13,369 nucleotides of DNA, taken from assembly GCA_963703565.1 (NCBI GenBank), contig CAVPEW010000073.1, positions 1 to 13,369 of the forward strand, given 5' to 3'. Origin of the DNA: CAVPEW01 sp963703565 (GTDB lineage: Bacteria; Actinomycetota; Acidimicrobiia; Acidimicrobiales; VFJN01). The position numbers and the translations under genes are program-made. Numbering within the stretch: position 1 is the first letter of the stretch; each line of letters opens with the position of its first letter. Below, piece after piece: positions 7,701 through 13,369 of this stretch. The notes beneath the pieces were generated by a model that saw nothing but the letters and a program-made list of their open reading frames with translations, did not search any database and had not been told where the DNA came from.

Positions 7701-8189
7701 CGGACGAGTCTTGCCGCCGAGGTGCATGGCCTCGTACCGCTCGATCTCGGACCGCTCGATCACCCAGTTCCCCCGCGGGCCCTCACGGGTTCCTCGCAGG
7801 TAGTTGTCCGGCCGCTTGCCCGGCTCCTTGGTCCCAGCGAAGAGCAGACGCCGGACATGCTGGACGCTGAGGTGAAGGCGGGCCGCAGCGCGGGCCACGT
7901 CGAGCGTGTCACCGTCGAACAGGCTGGCTTGGTCCGGGCCGTGACCGACCCGGCCGCGGTGGTTGCGCGAGGCGGCGAGCTGCTCGCCGGTGAACGGGTG
8001 GCGGCCGTCGAGCACGGCCCGGAAGTGCGCAGGGTCGACCTGCCCAGCGAGGCCGATCTGTGCGGCGAGCGAGCCGACCCAGCGCCCGGGCGCCTCACCG
8101 TGGCCGGTGTAGTAGTCCTCCGCGGACGTAGCCACCTCGCCGACGTAGTAGTCGGCTGCCCCCGGCGCGAGGCGCCCGATGTTCAGCAC
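4673..8189 (-). pseudogene. MobF (TrwC/TraA-type) relaxase-helicase, split by a frameshift
   Basis: Relaxases of this family nick the transfer origin, stay bound to the 5' end through a tyrosine, and unwind the strand during conjugation. GTG 8189 begins MLNIGRLAPGAADYYVG with Tyr14-Tyr15, and a second pair is Tyr26-Tyr27. The metal-binding three-His motif is His235, His246 and His248 (FDH...LLHSH). An HTH_17-like domain is inserted at about 94-155. The helicase half has Walker A GRPGSGKT (548-555), Walker B VIVDEASM (620-627) and GDEKQ (651-655). After about residue 680 the frame is lost at 6149, and the match continues one frame over (LEGNNRQQN...) to the stop at 4673, including GVQGATLDRALYF and EQGYVAFSRGR. 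In total about 1171 residues, a normal family length. With the frameshift, the product would keep the nuclease and ATP-binding motifs but lose the later helicase motifs, unless the extra base is a sequencing error. Confidence 0.88.
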
Positions 8190-8934
8190 GAAACGGCCGC
8201 CGAGATGGTGTCCACGCCCCTGATACGGCCACCGCGCGGACCCGATCGCGACACCGTCGGGCCGCTTCGCTCGGTTCCCCGAGGGAACCGAGCAAGTCTG
8301 TGACGTTCTGCATGGGGGTGGTGGTCAGCGCGTCGGACTGGCGGACGAGGGCAGCGAGGCGGCGCAGCGGGAGGCGGTGAAGACGGGAGAGCAGGAGGCC
8401 GGCGTCGGTGGCTCGGGCGATGGATGCGTCGACGGGGACGGTGGCGACCACCGGCACGCCGAGCACGTCGGTGACGTCCCGCTCGGTCAACGCCCGGCCG
8501 TCCTCGAGCACCACGATCGCTCCGTCGAACCAGCCGCCGCCCGCAGCGGTGAGGGTGGCGAGGCCGACGTAGCACGGCCCCCGCAGCACGGCGTAGTGCT
8601 CGACCGGACCGACGCCGTCACCCTTCCCCAAGGTCGCGTCGGTCCGGTCGAAGGGCCCGGCGGGGATGCGGCCAGCATCGATCACGATGATGTTGTACCG
8701 CTCGGGTGTGACAGTCCCGTCGGGGGAGGTGGCGAGGTCGAGGTTGGGTGCGATCTCGACCTCCGGGTCGTCGGTCAGCGGCAGCGGCACGCCGAGCAGC
8801 GTTGCGGCGGTGGCTGGCTCGTTCGAGCACAGCAGGGTCGGGCCGTGGCCGGCGGCGAGCACCGCCAGCGAGGCGGCGATCGTGCTCGTTCCCTGTCCGC
8901 CCCTCGCTCCGGTCAGTTGGATGGTTCTGGTCAT
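8095..8934 (-). CDS. ParA/MinD-like P-loop protein lacking the signature lysines
   Basis: 279 residues as an open frame. The N-terminus follows the ParA/MinD fold: a P-loop-like GARGGQGTSTIA (residues 9-20), NIIVIDAG (81-88) in the Walker B position, and VPVVATVPVDASIARATDAG (160-179), the usual late strand-turn of MinD proteins. The P-loop has R for the deviant lysine and T for the catalytic lysine, so ATP hydrolysis is doubtful. Start ATG 8934 overlaps the upstream stop as ATGA. From about residue 220 (near 8275) the protein turns Arg-rich, its third-position GC drops, and it overlaps the relaxase start by 95 bp. A frameshift there is likely; another frame ends at a TGA at 8183-8185, overlapping the relaxase GTG. 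A role with the relaxase, in positioning or partition, is inferred from the operon. Confidence 0.72.
   Translation of the reverse strand: MTRTIQLTGARGGQGTSTIAASLAVLAAGHGPTLLCSNEPATAATLLGVPLPLTDDPEVEIAPNLDLATSPDGTVTPERYNIIVIDAGRIPAGPFDRTDATLGKGDGVGPVEHYAVLRGPCYVGLATLTAAGGGWFDGAIVVLEDGRALTERDVTDVLGVPVVATVPVDASIARATDAGLLLSRLHRLPLRRLAALVRQSDALTTTPMQNVTDLLGSLGEPSEAARRCRDRVRAVAVSGAWTPSRRPFRAEHRAPRAGGSRLLRRRGGYVRGGLLHRPR
8269..8293. repeat. perfect 11-bp inverted repeat near the 3' end of the ParA-like gene
   Basis: GCTCGGTTCCC, spacer CGA, GGGAACCGAGC. It is perfect over 11 pairs and falls where the ParA-like frame seems to lose coding character. On the minus-strand mRNA it is a stem-loop 80 nt before the relaxase start. 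It could slow ribosomes or attenuate transcription between the two genes; no T-run follows. Confidence 0.5.
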
Positions 8935-9515
8935 CGGGGACTCCCTTCGGCGTCGAGCTGCTCAGGTAACCGCCGGAGGTCCCGGCGGAGGTCGTTGTCG
9001 TGATGCGGGCACAGGTGCTCGGGCAGGCGGGCGACCTGGCGGGGCGTGAGCGGCGGGATGAGCGTCCGCACCGTGAGCACGTCACGGTCCTCGTCGATCT
9101 GCGCCAGGCGGAAGTCGACGAGTCGGGCCAGGGTCCGCCGCATCGGGCAGTTGCGGCCAGCGGCCGATCCGAGCCCGAGGCTGCGAGCCAGCGGCTCTAC
9201 GGGGATCCACAGCCCGCTCGGCCCGGCCGTGGCGAGCCAGCTGGCGATCCGACGCAACGCCCACGTCGCCGATGGCCCGAGCACCGGCAGCCAGTAGGTC
9301 TCGACGTACGAGCTCGCCGGCTCGACGCCGCTGGCCGCCATCTCCCAGACGACCGCCGGGATGCGCTCCCGGTCGGCCATCCACGCCAGTGCGTTCAGCC
9401 GCTGCTCGTTCGGAACCTCCGGACACGCCGGCACGTCGACGGTTGACAGATCAGTGACAAACCCGGCGGTCACGACAACCGTCCCGAGGAGTCTGTGCCT
9501 CCCCGCTGCTGGCAT
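8931..9515 (-). CDS. conserved-looking protein of unknown function, first gene of the mobilization operon
   Basis: 194 residues by the longest frame. Notable stretches are SSYVETYWLPVLGPSATWALRR (about 88-109), GLWIPVEPLARSLGLG (about 120-135) and MRRTLARLVDFRLAQ (about 144-158). Together they resemble a winged-helix core: Trp-rich helix, helix-turn of the LARSLGLG type, recognition-like helix, then the beta wing DVLTVRTLIPPLT. Similarity to proteins that accompany ParA-like and relaxase genes in actinobacterial elements is an impression from sequence. The start is unsure: ATG 9515 has no Shine-Dalgarno, and GTG codons at residues 15 and 28 are possible. Its stop overlaps the ParA-like ATG by four bases (ATGA), so the three minus-strand genes form one operon. 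Confidence 0.7.
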   Translation of the reverse strand: MPAAGRHRLLGTVVVTAGFVTDLSTVDVPACPEVPNEQRLNALAWMADRERIPAVVWEMAASGVEPASSYVETYWLPVLGPSATWALRRIASWLATAGPSGLWIPVEPLARSLGLGSAAGRNCPMRRTLARLVDFRLAQIDEDRDVLTVRTLIPPLTPRQVARLPEHLCPHHDNDLRRDLRRLPEQLDAEGSPR

Positions 9516-9537
9516 GGAGCCGACCGGTCATGCCGCT

Positions 9538-9549
9538 GGTCGATCGACC
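9538..9549. promoter_or_regulatory. 12-bp palindrome between the two divergent operons
   Basis: GGTCGATCGACC is a perfect 12-bp palindrome lying between the leftward mobilization operon and the rightward BREX operon; a shorter GACCGGTC (9522-9529) is next to it. The position suits an operator shared by divergent promoters, but no regulator or promoter boxes can be tied to it. Confidence 0.3.
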
Positions 9550-9595
9550 TTCAACGCAAACTGCTCGATCCCGCATCAAGCGCGGGCGTCACACG

Positions 9596-9650
9596 TCCGT
9601 CGTAAGTTGAGAGTCGACCAAATGAGCGCCACGCGTCAACGTAGGACGGA
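9596..9650 (+). promoter_or_regulatory. inverted repeat upstream of the BREX operon
   Basis: TCCGTCGTAAGTTGA (9596-9610) faces TCAACGTAGGACGGA (9636-9650): 13 of 15 positions are complementary, with a 25-bp spacer. The right arm contains AGGACGGA, the only Shine-Dalgarno-like stretch before ATG 9661. It may be an operator, or an RNA stem that hides the ribosome binding site of the first ORF. Both readings would give control over BREX expression, which is often tightly regulated. Confidence 0.45.
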
Positions 9651-9660
9651 ACCAGATCGC

Positions 9661-9762
9661 ATGAAAGAAGGCCAAAGGGCAGGAGACGACCTCGAGGGAC
9701 TGCTCGGGCAGACCTGCCGACTGCTGCACGCGCTCGAAGCACTCGCGGACGGCGGGGCATGA
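9661..9762 (+). CDS. tiny ORF preceding and overlapping brxE
   Basis: 33 residues from ATG 9661, beginning MKEGQRAGDDLEGLLGQ, with an amphipathic helix (DDLEGLLGQTCRLLHALEAL). The stop overlaps the brxE ATG by four bases (ATGA), the same coupling used through the rest of the cluster. That and the G/C-rich third positions over its second half are the arguments that it is translated. An in-frame ATG at 9622 would give 46 residues, but it sits inside the inverted repeat and its first codons have poor third-position GC. It could be a leader peptide for brxE or a small BREX accessory protein. No family is recognised. Confidence 0.45.
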   Translation: MKEGQRAGDDLEGLLGQTCRLLHALEALADGGA

Positions 9763-10313
9763 ACACCGAGGGCACCATCTCGAACGACGTCGTGCGGCTC
9801 GTGGTCGGTGTCGCACGCCTTGGCGAGAACGACCTGCGTGGCTGGTGGAGCGGTCACGCTCTGGACCGCACCGGGCGCTACGTCCTCTCCAACATGTTCC
9901 GCCGAACTTGGCGTCCAGCCGCTCTCGAGCTCGACGTCGCCGCCGCGACCGCGATGCACAACCAGCTCCTCGGGCGCTCGACCGCTCTGCACTTGTTCTC
10001 GGACCTCCTGCCGTTTCGAAAGTGGACTTGCGGATGGCTCGCTGAGCAGAAGACCGCGGTCGAGTCTGAACCCTTTCTCGACGAGCTCCAGGACTGGACA
10101 GACGACGCGGCGACCTCGGCGATGCGCGCGTGGTGCCTCGGAGTCGACTCGACCCGCGGTGAAGGGCTGGGGGACGGGCTTCGGCTTGGCCATCTCGCTA
10201 GCACCGAGATTTCGGACCCAGCTGCCCTGCGGAACGTCGCCCTCGCTCTCGCCGGGGCCTACATCGACCAGAGGGTTCCGCTCCGACCCCCGTACTTCGA
10301 TCTCGTCCGGTGA
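9759..10313 (+). CDS. brxE: BrxE, BREX type 6 protein
   Basis: 184 residues. BrxE marks BREX type 6 and precedes brxA there; its biochemical role is not established. The match rests on the N-terminal pattern RLVVGVARLGENDLRGWW (LGE at 21-23, WW at 29-30), MFRRT (46-50), a helix with ALELDVAAATAMHNQLLG, and HLF (78-80), as I recall for this family, together with its place directly before brxA. The protein looks soluble, with no membrane segment or nuclease motif. Its stop overlaps the brxA GTG by four bases (GTGA). Confidence 0.8.
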   Translation: MNTEGTISNDVVRLVVGVARLGENDLRGWWSGHALDRTGRYVLSNMFRRTWRPAALELDVAAATAMHNQLLGRSTALHLFSDLLPFRKWTCGWLAEQKTAVESEPFLDELQDWTDDAATSAMRAWCLGVDSTRGEGLGDGLRLGHLASTEISDPAALRNVALALAGAYIDQRVPLRPPYFDLVR

Positions 10314-11068
10314 CCGCGCTCAATTCGAAGATTCTGAAAGGCGGCGCTCTGCTCGATGACGCCCGCAGGCTTGTCGAGGTGTGGGATCTAGGCGAGACGG
10401 CGGAGTGCAATCTCCATCGCATCGAGGCATCGAACCTCCTGGCCAAGCCGTCCCGAGCCCGGGCAGAGGTCGTGCTTCAGCGGAGTCTGCGTCCTCGACT
10501 CGTCGACCCTGGGCCGCACGTCATCGGCGCGATGAAGGAGCTGCTGCCGTCGCCGCGCGCCTTCACCGAGGCGTACTACTTCGAAGCCGCCCGGGATGAC
10601 GCGCTCCTCGCGGCGTGCGCCGAAGACCTGCTGTTCGGATGGTTCGAAGCAGGGCGCGTCGGTGTCGACGTGAAGGGCGTGGCAGCGTGGCTGGAGCGAC
10701 TTGCGGCCGCCGACCTGACCCCGAGTTGGGCGAGCAATACGCGCCTCGAAGTCGCCCGCCATCTTCTTGCTGCCTTCCGCGACTTCGGCGTACTCAGCGG
10801 GGCCGTTCGCAAGGAGTTCTCTCGCGCTCCCCTGAGCATCGCGGGGTTCGCCTACGTGGCGTTTCGGCTGCACGAGTCCGGCGCCTCCTCGCGATCACTG
10901 CTCGCCAGTCGCGTGTGGCGCCACTGGATGCTTGATGAAGGTCGTGTTGTCGAGCTGTTCCACGAGGCCGCGCGCAGTGGCCTGCTCCGCTACTCGTCAG
11001 CGGGCAGCTCGGTCCGAGTCGACTGGCTCCACGACTCGCTTTGCGAGGTGGTCCGTGTCGTTGCGTGA
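10310..11068 (+). CDS. brxA: BrxA, BREX protein (DUF1819)
   Basis: 252 residues, the usual DUF1819 length. BrxA is a small, helical, BREX-specific protein described as NusB-like; it is found in most BREX types and acts in the cytoplasm within the defence system. The N-terminal block SKILKGGALLDDARRLVEVWDLGET (residues 6-30), followed by NLLAKPSRARAEVVL (42-56), is the typical family opening. The C-terminal half has the FAYVAFRLHESG and LLRYSSAGSSVRVDW segments. Start GTG 10310 overlaps the brxE stop. The 3' end overlaps brxB by 14 bp, so the two are coupled. Confidence 0.88.
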   Translation: MTALNSKILKGGALLDDARRLVEVWDLGETAECNLHRIEASNLLAKPSRARAEVVLQRSLRPRLVDPGPHVIGAMKELLPSPRAFTEAYYFEAARDDALLAACAEDLLFGWFEAGRVGVDVKGVAAWLERLAAADLTPSWASNTRLEVARHLLAAFRDFGVLSGAVRKEFSRAPLSIAGFAYVAFRLHESGASSRSLLASRVWRHWMLDEGRVVELFHEAARSGLLRYSSAGSSVRVDWLHDSLCEVVRVVA

Positions 11069-11645
11069 GGACCTGCAGGGAATCGGTCGCCGCATCGTGG
11101 AGTTCCACGACCGCGGGGGAGAGCCGCCGTACCTCCTCTACGTCTACCCACCTTCTGACGAGTGGACGGTCCGTCGCGATCTCGAGGAGCTCCAGCTCTG
11201 GCTCGAGGCACCCGATCAGGGCGTCCGGTGCGCCGCCATCTCGCTCGCTGACCTCTTCTGGCAGGCACTCGAGGCCGAGGGGTGGATCGATGAGCTCATC
11301 GAACAGGAGACCGCAGCGAACGGCGACGAGACCGTGCTTCCCGACATCTACCGGTCCGTGAGCGAGATCCTTCGACTGCCCCCAAGTCTTCCCGACCGTG
11401 TTGCCGCCGTCGTCGAGGAGTTCGGTGACGAGCGGACCGCCGTATTCCTGTACCGCGCGGGAGCCCTATTCCCCGCCTACCGCACTTCGACGCTGATTGA
11501 CGATCTGCGCGGTCGCATCAGGTTGCCGGTGACGCTGCTCTATCCCGGCAGCATCGTCGGTGACTACGGACTGAAGTTCATGGATCGGACGGAGCCGGCG
11601 TACGGCTACCGAGCCCTCATCGTCCCCCGAGGAGATCGTTCGTGA
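11055..11645 (+). CDS. brxB: BrxB, BREX protein (DUF1788)
   Basis: 196 residues, full family length. DUF1788 proteins always accompany brxA and brxC in BREX loci; the mechanism is not settled. Signature segments: YLLYVYPPSDEW near the N-terminus (26-37), VLPDIYRSVSEIL (94-106), FLYRAGALFPAYRTSTLID (131-149), and VTLLYPGSIVGDYGLKFMD (159-177) with the closing YRALIVP. GTG 11055 is preferred: GAGG at 11045-11048 lies six bases before it, and sequence upstream in this frame is brxA read out of frame. The stop overlaps the brxC GTG by four bases. Confidence 0.9.
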   Translation: MSLREDLQGIGRRIVEFHDRGGEPPYLLYVYPPSDEWTVRRDLEELQLWLEAPDQGVRCAAISLADLFWQALEAEGWIDELIEQETAANGDETVLPDIYRSVSEILRLPPSLPDRVAAVVEEFGDERTAVFLYRAGALFPAYRTSTLIDDLRGRIRLPVTLLYPGSIVGDYGLKFMDRTEPAYGYRALIVPRGDRS

Positions 11646-13369
11646 AGATCAAGGAGCTGTTCCGCGGAGACATTGAGCGTCCGATCGAGACAGTGATCCA
11701 CGTCGACCTCTCCGATGAGCAGGTCGTCGCCCACGAGATCGATGAGTACGTCGTCACCGACAACATCCGTGATCATCTCGAGGAACTCACCGAGCTGTAC
11801 GCCGAGACCGCCCGCAACCCGAGCGAGTCCACCAACGTCTGGGTGAGCGGCTTCTTCGGATCAGGAAAGAGCAGCTTCGCGAAAATGGTGGGCTACGCAC
11901 TCGCCAACCCAAGTGTCGACGGCCGGACATCGACTGAGCGCCTCCTGGCACGCACCAACTCCATCAAGTTGGAAGCGCTTCTCACGACGGCGCACACGCT
12001 CGCACCCGCGATCACGGTGTTCCTCGATTTGTCGAGCGGCCGGGACATGCTTCGGGAGGGTGAGAGCCTCGTCCTCCCCGTGTACCGGGCCCTCCTCAAG
12101 CGTCTCGACTACTCGGCCAACGAGCTGCTAGCCGAGCTGGAGTTCACGCTCGAAGCCGAGGGACGTCTCGCTGCGTTCGAGATCGCCGTCCAGGAGGCCA
12201 CTAAGGGAAAGGAGTGGGCGCAAGTGCGCGACGTGGCGTTGGCGAAGAACTACGCCAGCCGTGCGCTCAACATCATCGATCCGGACAACTTCCCGCACGC
12301 CGACTCGTGGGCCAAGGCAGCAACGGCGCCAAGCATCGACCACAACTGGTTGGCGAATCGAACCATTGAGCTTCTACGTCGGAGAGGAGAGGGCGCGAAG
12401 CGCGTGGTCTTCATCGTCGATGAGGTCGGCCAGTACGTCGCGCGGAGCATCCCCCGCATGTTCGATCTCCAGGGGCTTGCTGAGGCGTTTCAGAAGAAGC
12501 GAGGCCCGATCTGGCTCGTAGTCACCTCGCAGGAGAAGTTGAGCGACGTCGTCGACAGCCTCGAGTCTCGCCAGGTTGAGTACGCGCGCGTTCAAGACCG
12601 CTTCCCGCTGCGAGTCGACCTTCTTCCGAGTGACATCCATGAGGTCACGAGCAGGCGTGTGCTCGACAAGACCGACGCCGGTCAGACGATCGTGCGCGAG
12701 CGCCTCGCATCGCACCGTGCGCAGCTCAACACGTACGTGCGGTTGGAGTCTCCGACGCGCGCTGCCGACCTCGCCGAAGACGAGTTCGTTCGCCTTTATC
12801 CGCTCGTTCCGTATCAGGTCCAGTTGCTCATCGACGCGGTCTCAGCGCGGCGTGCGCAAGGCGGTGGCTCGCCGATGCTCGGTGGGTCGAACCGAACGAT
12901 CATCAAGCTCGCGCAGCAGCTCGTCATCGACCCGGGCAACGGGCTCGGGGACGAGGAGGTTGGTGTGCTCGTCACGCTCGATCGCGCATCACGCCTTCTC
13001 GAAGAGGCGATCCCAACCTCGTGGCGCGCAGAGATAGAGCAGGTCTCCGACAAGTACGGCCCGGAGGCAACGGAGACACAAGTCATGCAGGCGGTTTCGC
13101 TCTGCTCTGATGTGCCCGCTCTTCCGCTCACCGAGGCGAATCTCGCCGCGCTTCTCCATCCGCGAATCGCCGCCGAGAGTTGCCGGGGCGCCGTTGCCGA
13201 CGCCCTTGTAAAGCTCGTCGGCGACGACCGTCTGCGGTCTGGGGACGACGGCTACCACGTCCAATCGCCCGAGCAGAAGGACTGGGAGAAGACTCGCAAG
13301 GGGAAGGAACCCCGTCCCGCGGACGCGATTCGAATCCGGAAGGCGATGATCCGACAGACGCTGACCGGC
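11642..13369 (+). CDS. brxC: BrxC, BREX P-loop ATPase (DUF499-like), 5' part
   Basis: The open frame runs off the window; 576 residues are visible of a protein usually about twice that long. BrxC is the large ATPase of BREX and is needed for phage defence. The opening MKIKELFRGDIERPIETVI and HEIDEYVVTDNIRDHLEEL (31-49) are typical. Walker A is GFFGSGKS (70-77), inside WVSGFFGSGKSSFAKM. Walker B is VVFIVDE (255-261), followed by GQYV. Further conserved-looking parts are LVVTSQEKL, QDRFPLRVDL and LYPLVPYQVQLL. Both ATPase motifs are intact and no stop or shift is seen. GTG 11642 overlaps the brxB stop (GTGA). Downstream genes should include pglX and pglZ. Confidence 0.92.
   Translation, partial: MKIKELFRGDIERPIETVIHVDLSDEQVVAHEIDEYVVTDNIRDHLEELTELYAETARNPSESTNVWVSGFFGSGKSSFAKMVGYALANPSVDGRTSTERLLARTNSIKLEALLTTAHTLAPAITVFLDLSSGRDMLREGESLVLPVYRALLKRLDYSANELLAELEFTLEAEGRLAAFEIAVQEATKGKEWAQVRDVALAKNYASRALNIIDPDNFPHADSWAKAATAPSIDHNWLANRTIELLRRRGEGAKRVVFIVDEVGQYVARSIPRMFDLQGLAEAFQKKRGPIWLVVTSQEKLSDVVDSLESRQVEYARVQDRFPLRVDLLPSDIHEVTSRRVLDKTDAGQTIVRERLASHRAQLNTYVRLESPTRAADLAEDEFVRLYPLVPYQVQLLIDAVSARRAQGGGSPMLGGSNRTIIKLAQQLVIDPGNGLGDEEVGVLVTLDRASRLLEEAIPTSWRAEIEQVSDKYGPEATETQVMQAVSLCSDVPALPLTEANLAALLHPRIAAESCRGAVADALVKLVGDDRLRSGDDGYHVQSPEQKDWEKTRKGKEPRPADAIRIRKAMIRQTLTG

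Overview
The window is high-GC DNA with strong G/C third-position codon use, many GTG starts, 4-nt start/stop overlaps and Thr-rich lipoproteins. This points to an actinobacterium; a lineage such as Acidimicrobiia is possible, but that is inference and no marker gene is present. The left third (1-4700) is an accessory patchwork. The right two thirds hold two divergent operons: a mobilization operon on the minus strand and a BREX phage-defence operon on the plus strand.

Left part: the 3' end of a VOC/glyoxalase-like gene (2-433); two small Cys-rich zinc-ribbon proteins (685-852, 927-1355); a short predicted membrane protein (1501-1656) preceded by three stem-loops and followed by another; a double-damaged HAD phosphatase remnant (1771-2025), frameshifted and cut by the terminus of an IS3-family remnant (2026-~2350); a DUF2188 protein (2465-2707); and a Thr-rich lipoprotein (2869-3567). 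About 600 bp follow with no convincing gene, then a coupled pair of small genes (4174-4413 and 4413-4700), the second with a helix-turn-helix-like segment.

Middle, minus strand, read from 9515 down to 4673: a conserved-looking protein of unknown function, a ParA/MinD-like protein whose P-loop lacks both signature lysines, and a MobF (TrwC/TraA-type) relaxase-helicase. The relaxase is split by a net +1 frameshift near 6149 and carries an excisionase-like HTH domain inside its relaxase domain. No integrase, coupling protein or type IV secretion gene is visible, so this is at most part of a mobilizable or conjugative element.

Right part, plus strand from about 9600: a tightly overlapping cluster of a tiny ORF, brxE, brxA, brxB and the start of brxC (cut by the window end). 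The order brxE-brxA-brxB-brxC is that of BREX type 6; pglX, pglZ, brxD and brxHI would be expected just beyond the window. A 13/15-matched inverted repeat sits upstream of the first ORF. The layout suggests a defence module next to mobilization genes on a mobile element, with the relaxase now possibly dead. The main finding is the BREX type 6 locus; the least ordinary details are the relaxase HTH insertion, the lysine-less ParA-like protein and the BREX leader region.
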